Below are positions 38,966-53,400 of a DNA stretch of 64,000 bases, in pieces. Within the stretch, counting starts at the first letter, position 1; each line of letters starts with the position of its first letter. The stretch spans positions 15,963,830 through 16,027,829 of the forward strand of contig NC_037648.1 of assembly GCF_003254395.2 (NCBI RefSeq). Direction: 5' to 3'. A program made the translations under genes and the position numbers. Under the pieces are notes generated by a model, which had not been told where the DNA came from, searched no databases, and saw only the letters and a list, made by a program, of their open reading frames with translations. Source of the stretch: Apis mellifera (taxonomy: Eukaryota; Arthropoda; Insecta; Hymenoptera; Apidae).

Positions 38966-41900
38966 TTATATCTTTTTTACAGTAGACCCACTAAAAGACT
39001 TTTTTTTATTCCAAGTTAATAGTTTTGGAGGTGATAAAACTTGTTCTAAAAAGATATGTCTTCTTTCTTTCAAATTTAAATCGTTATTGCATAACGATTT
39101 ATCGTTCTCGTAAATAAGATCGATATTTTCTCGATTCGAGTGAGATTTATCGTTCGATGTATTTTTCTCGTAACACACTTTAAACGATGCGATAGGGGCT
39201 AAATTCTCTTTATCGTATTTTATATAATCGGCCGATTTTTTTAAAATTACCGAAACATTTTTCTTCGATGTCTCGATTTCGGGCGAAGCGGTCGATTGTC
39301 CAATTTTAATAGCCTTATTAGGAGTGACAACGTAAACTAGTTGCGACTTGGATTCAAATTTCTCCTTTAACAAAGAAAATTTCCGTTTCGGATAATTGAT
39401 CGGCTTTTTACGTACTTTATCGCAGATCGGTTCTAATTTTTCCGTATTATCGGAATTCGATTTCACTTGCGTGGAAATATACGATGTACTAGTGTCTAAC
39501 CGTTTCGTATCTGCAGAATTTGAATTAACACTCGTGATATTAGGGGATACTGTATTGGATAAATTATTATGTACAATCTTAACATTTTCAACAGGTACCA
39601 ACGGACTCATTTCGACGTACAGATCATTTTCCTTCGAGTCAGCCTCGTCTTTTCGAGAAGAAATAAATCCTTGTTTCTGTAACTTGGTTTTATTTCCTAA
39701 AATTGGCGAATCGGAAAGTATCGCGTCAATCAACGGTGTCTTCTTAATCGATTCTATTGTACAATATTTCACTAAATCTTTAATAGTGTCGATCTCATCC
39801 TTTTCTCGAATAATAGATTCGGATTCCTCCAAACAATTGATATAATTCCTGCTACACGTGACAGGATCCTTGAGATCAGTTTTGAACAACGCTTTCGTAA
39901 GCTGGGCCTTCTTTATCAAATTTTTCGGATCAAAATCTTCCCACTGGCTACCCGTCGTGTGGTATACATGCCTAGGGGAATTTTCTGCCGTGTATTTCCT
40001 GATCTGATCTATCGTGTTAACCAATGTACTCACTGAATCACAATTCGATTGATCATATTCAAATTTTTCCTCCGTGGCCATTTCATCGTGCTCTTCCAAT
40101 ATGGTATCCAGCGCGAACATTCCACCTTTGTCGTCTATCACTACTGGCTTTGCGATGTATAGAATGGAATTTTGCTCGTCCACATCAGCGATCCTTTTCG
40201 CAGAAATATCCTCACTGTACGCAGTTTTTAACTCCCGCGAATCTATCAAATCATACGTAAGCGTGTCGAGATAATCATCTTGCTTTAGAATTCCTCTTAA
40301 TATCGAGCTTGCGCAAGTGGTGTCGGAAAATTCTGAACTGTAAGTGGTGCCGGTTGTTGTGCTGGTTAAAGTATCCCTTCTCCTATCCCTGACAACGCTG
40401 TCATCATGGATGTAAGTTTCTATGTCTGTATATCCTTTCCAACTACGAATACACCATGGTGGCCTGGCCACACCAAGAGGGCAAACGTTCTCATAATCGT
40501 GAATCGACGTAACGCAACTCATCGTTTCGTCCCTCTGCTGTAACTCCTTGGTTAGTTTCTCCGTTTCTTCCGTTTTTTCGCAACTCTCGTTAAATATCGT
40601 CGGTATCTCCATTCTGTCCCTTAACATTGTAATACTGTTCAAATCTTTGCAAATGTTACTCAAAGAACAATTCTCCAATTCGTTGCGTTTCGTACTTATA
40701 TCCAGTATCAAATTTCTATTGGTTATAACCTTCCCTTGGTCGTTGCTTTCCATTTCAAGTATAAGCTGATTCGAGAAACAAATGCCACGTCTCTTTTGCA
40801 ATGGAAGACAAGAATCGTTCGAATCTTTCGTTGAAACATCTTTGTCTATGTCCAATGCGTGGATGGTCGGCAAACAAATACCTCTGCGTTTTTGACGATG
40901 AATATCCTTTTCGTTCGAATTGTTATGATCGTCGTGAATTTCAAGATATTCACAAGTGTTATCAGCTATGGTAAACGCATTACTCGGTAAAATGTTCGAC
41001 GATGGATTCTCGTCTTTTGAAACATTGTTGTGCGCCGACTCACATTCCGAAACAACGCAAACAGCAGCAGTCGATGGTGAATCGTTTTCAATTTGGCAAG
41101 TTTGATTGATAACACCGTTTTCCGTACATTCCGAATTTTGTACAATGTTCGTCAATAAATATTGTTTGTCCGTTGTGATTTCCTCGGAAGTGGTCCTTTG
41201 AGAACGATCGATAGAACACGAAGATGCCGTAAACGAGTTAGGATAATACTGTTTAAAAGATCTAGGAGTAACAGCTTTGTTGGTTACAATCTCTGATTTC
41301 TTGTCACCAATCTCGGTTATATTTCCAACTTTGGACGGATGAAATTTTCCATAATAGAACAACATACTCATCAAACCGATCATCATTCCACCAATTATAA
41401 AACTGGTCATTATTATTATTTTTTCAGTTTTAATGATATCTTTGAAATATAACACGAACACGACTAAAAAAACTATGTTTTCTATTACAATGATGGAATA
41501 AAATATAAATACTCTGTATCGAGATTTACCGATACGTAGATTAAAAAAATCAAAACAATAAATCAATCCTATGATACAATTATAAATACGCTCTTCCCAT
41601 ATAGTTGGGCAAAAATTTGTGTTTTGAAGAAGTACCCAAATGGTCATAAAGAGCCAGTGGAATCCTGTAACATTCACAACAGAGCACACACTATATGAAA
41701 GGCATAAATCTATTTTGAGCAATCTTGTTAACTCACTCTTATACTTACCAAGAAATAATAAAGACCATTGTCTTAGACAGACTGCTGTTAAAACCAAGAC
41801 AGCTATTCTGGATATTAACATTCCAGCTCGCCAAAGACCCTGAAGGATTAATACTATCCATGTTGCTTCATTATTGTCAGGATTTATCTTTTGCATAGCT

Positions 41901-44900
41901 TTTGTATATGTACCTATAGCCCAGCTCAACGAACAAAAGGACACTATGGCGGATAAACCTATTTAATTATATTTATTTAAAAATATATTAAATGTCATTG
42001 ATTTTGAATATAATTGTTATTTGTATATATCCGGTAAAGTCTTTAGTTAGTGACAGTGACAGTGGCAGTGGAAGCTATAGTATTTTTAGCACTTTAAACA
42101 CCCACCCTACTCTAAGAGAAGAGAACATTATTTTTAAAGTTTCAGTGCTGCAAGCTTCCAAATAGAATGCTTAGATAGTAGCCATGTAATAGGATTCTAA
42201 CACTAAAACATATTACATTCTGATAAAAGAAGATAAAATAATATGAATAATATCTACATTCCTGTGCTTCTGTTATCTTTGGGGGCGGACCAGAGGATAT
42301 GAAGATATGTAGTCATTCAATTTCAGTTTCCTCTCAAATTCTTCAAATTATACTATATATTATATTTAAAGTCATATATATTATATTATATTTATGTGTC
42401 AAAATATTATTATTTTTAAAAATTCTTCGCATATAAGAATTTAAATGTCAAACAATAATATATTTGTATCATTTGAAAGTGAAATGTATACATATTTTTG
42501 CTAACATGTTCTCAGGATTACAAGTAAGTATTATTTTTATATTTTATATATATACATATTTAATATAAATATAAAAATAAAAAATATTTATATTCTTCTA
42601 CAGAGGCAACTAACATTATTAAAATTAGTTATGATATTTGTTATAATATTCATGTCATTTATATTAATATTAAGTTTACTATGTAACTCATGTTTACATA
42701 TAAACAAATATATGAAAAGTAACAATTTTATTAATAATGAAAATAATAAGCATAGCAATCTGATAAGTAATAAATCTATAGCCATGTTTTCAATAGAAGA
42801 AATGAAAAATATAAAAGAACAATTGAATTCTAGAAAAAATGAATTAGAACAATATTGTAAAACTATAAGTAGAACAAGTTCAAATTTAGATAATGTATTA
42901 TCAAATATGATAATTGATACGTAAGTATATAATAATTTATTTTATATTCAAAAATGTTACATTGTAAGATATAATTTATAAATTTATATTCCATATATTC
43001 TATATAGAATACATGGATTATCCTGGTGCCCTATATACAAAGCAGCAAGTTCTACGTGGATGAAGCATTTTGCTACACTTGGAGGTGTATTAACTGAATC
43101 AGCTATGGAATTGATTCGTAGAAATATTTTACAAATTAATACAATTGTTAGAAAAGCATTTCCACGTGATCGAGATGTTAAAAAAGCATATCAAGTATGT
43201 ATATCATACAAGATAACGAAATATATTTAATTATTTATAAATAATTTCTATTTCTAGAAATTAAATACAACAACGAAATTTTTGATAGTGCGCCATCCAT
43301 TTGAACGTCTTGTTTCTGCATATAGAGATAAATTGGAACATATAGAAGGAAGAGATTATTATTATAAAAGATTTGGACGTCATATTACGCACAAATATCA
43401 TCGATATAGGAAACCAAATGAAACGAAATTAGAGCCTACATTTACAGAATTTCTTCGATTTATAGTAGAAGAAAAATACTTTGATGAACATTGGGCACCA
43501 TTTATTGATACTTGTGAACCCTGTTTAATTCCGTATAATTATATTTTAAAATTCGATACTTTCGATAGAGATCAAAAATTTTTAATACAAGAATTAGGAT
43601 TAAATGAATATCTGTATGAAAAAAATGATTTAAAAAATATAAATCCACGTGGAGTTACAACTACTACTCTAGTTAAAGAATATATACAAAATGTTCCTAG
43701 ATCATTGCTTGATGAAGTTAACAAAGTTTATGAAAATGATTTTAAACTTTTTTCCTATTTACCTATATAATAATTTAAAATATATTTAAGAGTGATAATA
43801 GACATAAAAGTGTGATAAATAATTATGTTTAATAATTTTTATTAATACAATTTGAGCAATAATAATCTCTACCATAGACTTAACAGCTTTTATTTATTTA
43901 TTTTTTTTTTAATTTTTTAGTTTAAATTAATTATTTTATATTTTCTCTTACTTGTCCATAATGGTATATAACGTAAAACTGCCATAATATATAGTTGCAA
44001 TATTAATTGCGGAGCAGCCCCCATAAATGACTCAAATAAATGTAACATACATATATCACTTTCCTGTCTATATACCCAATTTTTATCCTTCATAAATCGT
44101 TTGCTCCTTAATGAATGTATCGTGGAATAAAGTAAAATTAAATACCTAAAAAAATCAAATTATTTGCCTTATCAGAAAAGGCATAACAAAACTAATTATA
44201 AGAAAACATAAATAATAATACCTGTGTAAAACTCCTAAGAATAAAAAATGCAATAACCAATGTATATTTTTAATAGAACCATCGCTGTGATACCATCTTA
44301 AACTAAATATTTGAATAATACCAGCAGGTAAAATTGTAAAACTCAAAGCAAAACATCCCCAAACAAATTGGCCTTGTAGAAAATATTTTATAAACACAAT
44401 ACTATCTATAAATAACAAAAATATTTTATAATGATATTTATGTTTTTTTTTTTTGGTATATATATTAATAATATAATATTAATATTAATAATAGAAATAT
44501 GATTCTTATTAAAAAAAAAAAAAAATCCTATTAGTTTATAAATTCATAAAATCTTATAAGATTTGGAGAAAATCAAAATGAATTTAAGAAAAATTTTTCA
44601 ATAAAACTTACATTTTTTATACATTTTATATTAAAATCAAAAAGAAAAAAAGAAAGAAAGAAAGAAAAAGTGCTTAGAAATCATCAAAGATAATTTTAAA
44701 ATGTGAATTTTATATTATTATGATTATAATAACATTATTAAAATATATACAAATACAATATATATTGTATATTTATAATATATATTGTATGTATACATAT
44801 ATATATATAAGTATATACATACATATACGTATATGTATGTAGAAATTGAAGAAATTATGATATTCTACTTTACATACGAAACATATTAAACATACATCAA

Positions 44901-45224
44901 TTTGCCAATGATCCTTTACACTTATTAAAACATGTTCTTTAATAAATTTTATTATTTTCCATAGAAAGAATTTCTTTTTCAGGAATAGCTATATAGTATA
45001 TACACTTTTATTCTTTGTTCACCTGTTGCTATATCGATGAAAAAAAAACTGACAGAAGTCAAGTAGTAAAACAAGTCTAACAATCTAAATTGATAACATT
45101 CTATTTCTCTGTGTAATGTTATTGCTGATGCATTTTTTTTCACAGTTTCATAGCACGAAACATTATCATGTTTTAACTCTGCCGCCGCCATCTTCCCGGC
45201 CATTCTTGATTTAATTTCACGCAA
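38966..45224 (-). CDS. XK-related membrane protein (phospholipid scramblase family) with very long C-terminal tail, 1190 aa
   Basis: Exons on minus: 45224-45023, 44405-44222, 44145-43952 and 41958-38966; 3573 nt, in phase throughout. The N-terminal third matches the XK/XKR membrane core: LLDLFYYLTSVSFFFIDIATDSIV, IIQIFSLRWYHSDG, FESFMGAAPQLILQLYIM (the hallmark APQL-LQLYI segment), SFCSLSWAIGTYTKAM and LWRAGMLISRIAVLVL. Several further TM segments run to about residue 410. Some vertebrate XKRs scramble phosphatidylserine after caspase cleavage (family knowledge); others are of unknown role. The remaining roughly 780 residues are hydrophilic, Ser/Asp/Lys-rich and probably disordered, with two KRRGIC-containing segments. 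Start codon: the first ATG is used; MAGKMAAAEL seven codons later is an alternative. The last intron contains the sulfotransferase gene. Confidence 0.85.
42506..43770 (+). CDS. Golgi carbohydrate sulfotransferase (CHST/HNK-1ST family), nested gene, 344 aa
   Basis: Exons: 42506-42523, 42604-42920, 43008-43194 and 43258-43770 (TAA); 1035 nt. It is a type II protein: a short cytosolic start (MFSGLQRQLTLLK), then a signal-anchor (VMIFVIIFMSFILILSLLC), an Asn/Lys-rich stem and the catalytic domain. The 5'-phosphosulfate binding motif is CPIYKAASSTWM and the 3'-phosphate motif is IVRHPFERLVSAYRDK. Both are diagnostic of PAPS-dependent Sulfotransfer_2 enzymes acting on glycans such as chondroitin, dermatan or HNK-1. 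It continues with HWAPFIDTCEPCLIPYNYILKF, the usual Cys-containing region of this family. The length is typical. The whole gene lies within the last intron of the XK-related gene, antisense to it. The exact acceptor sugar is not predictable. Confidence 0.92.
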
Positions 45225-46105
45225 ATGAAAGAACGCGTTCCGAAATCAGCTATATACTTTCCACTTTTTTCTTTGTTTGGAATTTTTTAAGTTTTTATTA
45301 GACATGATATACTTTATGTTATTAAATTTCTTTCCAAGTATGTTATGAAGCTGTTCTTTCTAAAAAGAGAATTAATTTTATATAATTGATTTCATTCATC
45401 AAAAAGAAAATCATAAACATATACACATATATAAATTTATATATATGCAAGCTTACATGCATACACGCAAGCGCATTATATAGTTGCGATTTTCAACATG
45501 TCCGTAAAATAAAATATGGCGAGCATTTGATGACTAGACGTATACATACGATCTGGTGCTTGTTGTTCTTTGCTGACATTGAAATAAACATATTTCTGAG
45601 AATATGCTTATAGTTTAATTTTCAACGTAAATTATATCACAATATAAATTGAGAAAAGAGTAATAGTTTTTGTAGATATTAACCTTATAGAGAAAAAAGA
45701 ATTTAACTTTACCTAGAAGTAAATTAAAATTCTGAATAGAATTGACGATACCATTAATTTTGATATTGCATTAAATATTGTCAAGTATGCAAAGATAAAT
45801 GAGAAAATATTGACAATATTTTTCTATCATTAAGAAATGATACTTTACTGCAAAATATTTATGTTTAAAGAAGAATCTTGTGAATAATTAGGTAAAATTG
45901 TCATTCAATCATCTTTCCTATAATGTAAGTAGTTAAAAATATTATATTAAAAATTGTAATTAAATATATATTAATATTTGTTTTTAAATTTATAGTATTA
46001 ATTTGAATACAAAAGAAACAATATTAATTTATGTTATTCTTTTTTCTTTTTTTCAAAAAAAGAACAAATAGGAATGTTATGCTATTAAAAAGAAACCGAA
46101 GCATC
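45225..46105. promoter_or_regulatory. Divergent promoter region between XK-related (-) and UBE3C (+)
   Basis: The start codons of two divergent genes are 881 bases apart. There are no clear TATA or GC boxes. Both leaders lie here, and an intron in the UBE3C 5' UTR cannot be excluded. Otherwise AT-rich. Confidence 0.4.
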
Positions 46106-49100
46106 ATGTATAGTTTTGAAGGAGATTATAGACGTAAACCACAACAAAATTTAGCAGGTGCAAGTAGAAGAGATGAGAAATCAGTTTTACTACAGCATGC
46201 TCAATTAGAACGTTTAAAACGAGAACAACAGCGTAAAAAACATAATGCAGCATTAAAAATTCAGGCACTTGTGCGTGGTTTTATAATAAGAAAGAATACA
46301 AAAATAATTAAAAGGACAGAATTTGACGAGGAACAACAAATAAATGGCCGAAGAAATTTAAATCTAGATGAGTTAATAATATATTTCCAAAAATTATTGT
46401 TCTTTTATAATCATACTTTGGATGCTAATAGATTAATATGGACACTTCAACATTTTTTGAAACATCAACAAGAAATTAAACAAAAATGTGTAAATTGTTC
46501 AGATTGGTTATGGAGATTAAGGTAAATTCTGTAAAAAAAAAAAAAAAAACATAATACAATAAATATCATTCAATATTTGATAATATAAATAAGATAATAT
46601 TATATCTATAGGTGGATTCTTCGAATGTGTATGCAACATAATTCAGAAGCTTTGATGAATGGAGCTTATTCATTGGCTATACCTTTGAGAGTGATAGAAA
46701 CATTTACAAGTCGAGAAGATGCAGAAAAAGTTCTCCACGAAAATAGTTATAAATATTTAAGAAACATCTTCATTTATTTGATAAAGCATAAATATTTTGA
46801 TCAATTAAGAAAATTAATAGATAATAAAGTTCCATCTATGTTGGAACCTACTTCTGTTCCTCCAACTCCAATTTCAAAATGTTTAGTAGATATGATTAAA
46901 CGACCGTTAGATTTAATTTCTTTTATAGAACAGGAAGATAATTTTTCTATGCTTGTTTTACAAGAACTTTGTAGAAGTATATTATCTCCAAAAATGTCTG
47001 ATGCAGTAAGAATGTTTATCATTCCATCATTATCTGAATTTATAGAATTTCCCTATATTCAATTGATTAAATGTATTAATAGAATTGAAATTGAACCAAC
47101 CATAAGTTTACTTTATTCCATTTTATCTTTAGAATCAAATCGACTTTGTAAGTATATAAAATAATTTAATAATAAAAATAGATAAGAACGTTAATAATAG
47201 ATTTTTCTTTTTATTACAGCTGCATGTAAATCTAAAGATATTCTTATTAATTATTTACAAGTTCTTGCATCTATGAGTTCAACTATAATACCATTAGTTG
47301 TTGAAGAAAATATAGAGCAAGCGAATGATTCAGACTCGGAATCAACCACAAGTATGATTGACCAAGATCAAGCCGATATTTTACATGAATGTTCAGAAAT
47401 GTTGAACGAAGAACAACGTGTTCAAGGAATACTGTTAGCGGTAGATCGAAGCAAAGATCCATCTGTATTACAACCATTGTGCCAACTCTGTCATCATTTA
47501 TTGATCACTAACAAATTAGCCATTCATAAATATAAATTATTATACATGCTCGCTTTCAAGCCAATATTTTTAAAAAATTTATGGGCCGCTTTATTATCAG
47601 CTTGTCAAATGTCATTATTCGGCGGAGCAACGCCTCTCTTGCAAATCATATCACGGGGTATTGGTCTTTCTACCGAAGATACAAAAAAAATAATTCCACT
47701 ATTAGCTGTATTTTGTTCCCTATTCAGTCTACTTATTGCAACATTACATGATACAGAATTTTTTATTCAAGATCAATCGTTAGATATTAACGGACAACAA
47801 GCAATGCCGTTTACAACTTCGGAATTAGTATTGTTATCAAGTCATTTAAAAGGCGTTTGCTTAGGTTTGGTCGAGCTTGCATTTCCCGATAGCCGGCCAA
47901 CTGTGCGAGACGATTATAAAAGAGCTGTTCTCGGCCCAACATGTTCCCTACGAAATCAACAAGATACACAAATGTGGACTCATTTATTCAAAGTAACAGT
48001 TGGTTTATTACGTCAGTTGCATATGCGAGACTTGAGACGACAATTTTGTCCAGAAGGTCATTGGATAGCTTCAAATATTGTGATACCAATTGATAAACCT
48101 CAAGATTTCACATTTCGCAGACGTAGATTGAGAGGATATATTCCTTTTCAAGGATTACGAGTGTTCACTCGTGAAGAATTAGAAGAAGGGCCACCTCTTA
48201 CTGCAAAAGAAGTTCGAACGTTAACGCTTCTTCGCGAAATACCATTTGTTGTACCATTTAATAATAGAGTAGTGGCATTTCAATCATTGATTTATCGAGA
48301 TAAAACGGAACAACAAGGTGAACTGACACACTTTATGCAAGGACCATCGATACAGATATCGGTAAGAAGAAATTACCTCTACGAGGACGCATTTGAGAAA
48401 TTATCACCGGAAAATGAGCCAGAATTGCGATTAAAAATGCGCGTACAACTTTTTAATACAGCTGGTTTAGAAGAAGCTGGTGTAGACGGTGGTGGCCTCT
48501 TTAGAGAATTTTTATCGGAATTACTAAAAACAAGTTTCGACCCTAATAGAGGCTTTTTTAGGCTTACCAAGGATAATATGCTGTATCCAAATCCTACAGT
48601 GCAGTTATTGGTTGATGATTTCCCGAAGCATTATTATTTTATCGGTAGAATTCTTGGAAAAGCTTTATACGAAAATTTATTAGTGGAACTTCCATTTGCA
48701 GAATTTTTCCTCTCAAAGATCGTTGGTCGTCAATCAGATGTTGATGTTCATCATTTAGCTTCTTTAGACCCAATTATGTATAGGAATCTTTTGTATCTAA
48801 AAAGTTACAAAGGTGATGTTGCGGATCTTGGTCTAGATTTTACCGTATTGTCAGACGAACTAGGTGAAAGACGAATCGATGAATTGAAACCAGGCGGTGC
48901 CAATATTCCTGTTACAAATCATAATCGTATCGAATACATTCATTTGATGGCCGATTATAAGTTGAATAAACAGATTCGAGCGCAGTGTTACGCATTTAAA
49001 CAAGGTATAGGTAGTGTAATACCCCTGGATTGGCTTCAAATGTTTAACAATAAGGAACTACAAGTTTTGATATCGGGTGCACAAATTCCAGTCGACGTAA

Positions 49101-49529
49101 ACGACTTAAAATTACATACTAACTATACGGGAGGATATGCACCTGATCATCCGACAATCACCGCATTTTGGAAAGTTGTTAATGAATTTAATGACCAGCA
49201 AAAAGGACAATTACTCAAATTTGTTACGAGCTGCAGTCGACCGCCTTTACTTGGATTTAAGGTACAAAGCGGTTATTTCTTTTTTGATGACTAATTAATA
49301 GGTACGTGTAAATACGTATAAATAGATAGATATATATATACATGTATATTAATTTTTTTAGGAACTCGATCCACCTTTTTGCATTCAACACGCCGGCAGT
49401 GTTGATCGCCTACCGACTTCTAGTACCTGTATGAATCTTTTAAAGCTACCAGAATTTCCAGATGAGAAAACTCTACGCGAGAAACTTTTATATGCAATAC
49501 AAGCTGGTGCAGGTTTTGAATTGAGTTAA
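46106..49529 (+). CDS. Ube3c: UBE3C, HECT-type E3 ubiquitin ligase, 1053 aa
   Basis: Exons: 46106-46521, 46612-47147, 47220-49261 and 49362-49529 (TAA); 3162 nt. The start MYSFEGDYRRKPQQNL aligns with the UBE3C family start, which fixes this ATG and not the in-frame one 75 bases upstream. An IQ motif follows at about residues 50-62 (ALKIQALVRGFIIRK). An all-helical middle leads to the HECT domain in the last 380 residues (TAGLEEAGVDGGGLFREFL, GRILGKALYENLLVELPFA). The catalytic Cys is in PTSSTCMNLLKLPEF, residue 1021, 32 residues from the end, the same distance as in human UBE3C. UBE3C extends K29/K48 ubiquitin chains and aids proteasome processivity (established for the family). The catalytic Cys is in the last exon, and the preceding exon's frame stops 33 bases into the intron. 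Confidence 0.95.
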
Positions 49530-50485
49530 AACTCAATCTTTATCTTAATTTTAAGTGAATTCTTTTAGTTAAATCGGTGATACCTGATTGTATATAAATT
49601 TTAAGCGTAATTAACATTAAGTACACGAATATTAAACGAAAACAAAATGCAAAAATGAAAGTCATAATTCATTATTGGATAAGTGATTTAATTCAATGTT
49701 AATTATGTGCTTTAAATGTCTGTGTTTGTCTATAACAGCGAATAAGGACAAGATAGATTGTATTTCAATTATTTTTTTTTTGTCTGCTATAGGGCAGAAT
49801 AATTTAATAAATCTTCGTCGGATCAGGCAATAAACATAATATTGTCAGGAGGGGCCAATTAATTAGTCTATTAAGGAGACAATTATTAATACAATGAACA
49901 AATGTGTATTGTTTGTAAAAATACGTCAGTTTATCCTATTCGATACGTATCAACTCATACGCATATATATACGCATATGTATATATATATACCTAACGTA
50001 TTTATGTACTTTATTTGTTGTTATTTTTCTGCCCTTGGCCTATAACTGTAAATTGTGTATATTTTTTGTATTACATCATAACTATCAACAACTATGATAT
50101 CAAATGTACATGAGAGAATAGACATATATATATATATATATATATATGTATATGTATATATATATATACATATCTATGTAAATATATATGTGTATGTATA
50201 CATATATATTATATATGTATTTATGAATTCGTTAATTTAGTGTAAATAATAAAAAAAAAATCCTGACATGTCATATACATTTATTACAGATATGTTATTT
50301 AAATTTGAATAGTGTTTTAATAAAGGTTGTACACAAATAGAATATTTTGTTTTGAAAAGTTAAAAGTTAAAAAGATAAAATTTAATTTATAATTTGTCCA
50401 AATAGTAATTTATTACAATACATTACATCGTTTTTTCGAATTATATTTTCATACAGTGTTCTTCTTTAGATATATATCTATAAAA
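49530..50485. other. UBE3C 3' UTR and muskelin upstream region
   Basis: AT-rich. TTAATAAATC near 49805-49813 contains a possible AATAAA signal for UBE3C. A TA/TG microsatellite fills about 50122-50215. No gene is seen. Confidence 0.5.
50122..50215. repeat. (TA)n microsatellite with TG/AC interruptions
   Basis: About 95 bases of TATATA with ATGTAT interruptions, upstream of muskelin. Confidence 0.9.
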
Positions 50486-53400
50486 ATGGCACACGCATTT
50501 AGTGTTAAAAGCTTATGTCATTTGTGTAACATGGCGTCGAACGAGAATAGCAATTTTCAGAAAGTTTTGGAGTTCAAAATTTATAAATGCTCCAGCTTTT
50601 CTTCATCTTATGTGCCAGAGTAAGTGCTTCATTAATTTTAAATGGTTTTCTTCGAACTACACTTTGTAATTACAAATTGGAAAACAATCGTAACATGGCA
50701 ATAATTTTCTAACCTACAATAATGGTTATGTTGAACAACAAAATCCATTATATATGAAGTTATGAAATAAATAATTGTATTAATTACGCCGGACTTTTTA
50801 CTAAGCATTAAATTAACATGTTCTTTTTCTTTTTTTAGAAATATCCTTGTAGATAAACCATCGGATCAGACATCGCGCTGGTCTTCCGATATTGACACTT
50901 ATCCACAGGTAAACATTGTTCAAAACTAACTCGATATGTTACCAAAATGTGTTGAAAAAATTGTTACAGAATTTACAAAGGAATTGAAATTATAAATCTT
51001 TATTTAATTGTGTCAAGATAAAATTTAATATTTCATATTGTTAAAATTAATATAGTACATTAAATTTGTACAACAAATATTCTTATTTTTTTTAGTTTCT
51101 TATATTAAAATTACGATTTCCCTCGATTGTAAAAACAATTACATTTGGTAAATATGAGAAAACACATGTGTGTAATATAAAAAAATTTAAAGTATATGGT
51201 GGTTTAGAACCAGAAAACATGATGGAACTTTTAGAGAAGTACGTGTTAAATTTACAATAATAAGAAATGTTTATATATATGCATTTATGTATAAATAAAT
51301 AAATATATATATATATATTGATATGCTTTTTAGTGGATTAAAAAATGATTCAGTACCAGAAACTTTTGATCTGAAGCATATATTAGGAAATGAAGAAAAT
51401 TATTTTCCAGTTAGATATATAAAGATTGTTCCATTACAATCCTGGGGCCCTAGTTTTAATTTTTCTATTTGGCATGTACAATTAACTGGCACTGATGATG
51501 TTAAAATTGTAAAGCCTAGTATAGAATGGCTTAATGCGGTAAATATAGAATAATATATTCAAATAAGGAATAATATATTTTTTATATTTTTATATATTTT
51601 TATATATTATAATATATGTGTGTAATATATATAACAAATATATATATATATATAAATTACAGTATCGTCAAAAAGAAGTAATAAGACTGTGTATGAAACA
51701 CTTTAGAAAACTTGAACAATCAGAAATTGTAGATACTTTGCAAAGAGTGACTGGTGTTCCACTTGAGGACCCTAGATTGACTGGATTATATGACTTATTA
51801 GTTACAAAAGGTGATCATTTGCAAGCTGAATGTTTTATTAGTAATGCAGTAATGTGTGAGTATTTTTTTTTTCTTATCTTTTTTTATCTCATAATCTCAT
51901 AATATAGTCTCAGAAAGTATATGATTTACAATACAGTGGGTCTCCTGAATGACTATATCAATGCTCAAACTTATAGAGCAGTTTGGACTAAATTATCATT
52001 CACTGAGGGTAAACCAGGAATGAGAGGAGGTCATCAAATGGTTCTTGATCCGAGTGCAGAACTTCTTTATCTTTTTGGGGGATGGGATGGAAATCAAGAT
52101 CTTTCAGATTTGTGGGTGTATAACATAGCTTCTAACAAGTGGACCATTATATGTAAAGACACAGAAGCTGTGGTAAGATTTAAAAAAAAGAAGTGTATTT
52201 TTTGGTAGAGAATTCAAATACTAAATTATAGGGTGGTCCAAGCGCGAGATCTTGCCACAAAATGTGCCTTGATCCAGAACGTAGGCAACTTTTTACTCTT
52301 GGTAAATACTTAGATGCAGAATACAGAACGCCGGAAAATTTAAAGAGTGATTTTTTTGTCTATGATATTGAATCAAACAAATGGACACAAATATCAGAAG
52401 ATACGGGTGCTGTAGGAGGACCTCAATTAATTTTTGATCATCAAATGTCCATGGATGTTGAAAAACGGACAATTTATATATTTGGTGGTCGTGTACTTGT
52501 TTCCCCAACAAAGTAAGTAGATTAACGCAATAATTATTAATTGATATTTTAACATATATATCTATATATTTATAGCTCCGAAGAACATGGTATGGTATCA
52601 AGTTCAACCGAACCAATTTTTTCCGGATTATATTCTTATCATGTACCAACTGGTACATGGAATAGGCTTGCTTGTGACATTGCAAGACCGTGTCCTACTA
52701 ATGCACCAACTATTAGATCTCGAGCTGGCCATTCTATGTTATTTCACCCTGTATGTATATATATTTTATTATACAATATATGTTATGAATATAATACAAT
52801 TTGGAAATTTTACTTTTTTAAAGAGATTGCGGAAGCTATATATTTTCGCGGGTCAAAGAGGCAAAGAAGATCTTAGCGATTTTTTCACATATGAGGTCGA
52901 TACAAATCATATCGAACATATTTTTAACGATTTTGGTGCTAAAGATTCGAATCATGTTCCGGCAGCTGGATTTACGCAAAGAGCTACGATTGATCCTGAA
53001 TTAGGAGAAATATATGTTTTATCGGTTTGTATAATAATAAATCTACTTTAAAATTAATCATTATCCTTGGTATTTAAATTTTTTTTTAATTATCATTTAT
53101 TCAGGGTTTAAGTAAAGACAAGGGTAAAAGATTTGATAGCGTTCAAAATTCTTTTTGGGTATATAGTATTAAAAACAATAAATGGTCTTGTATTTATCGA
53201 AATGATAACGTCGGAGAGAAATATTGGAGTAAAATGCAAGATTACGAACCATGTCCACGATATGCGCATCAATTAGTTTATGATCATGTAAAAAAGGTTT
53301 GTTTTATACTATTATATACTGTTATAATGAATTTTTCATTTCATGCACCATAATGATAATGACGTTATATGATATATTATTAGGTCCATTTTTTATTCGG

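Noticed and set aside
44755..44840. Palindromic TATATA/ATGTAT DNA as possible RNA hairpin
   Set aside because: It is low-complexity AT microsatellite in an XK-related intron. Pairing is explained by composition.
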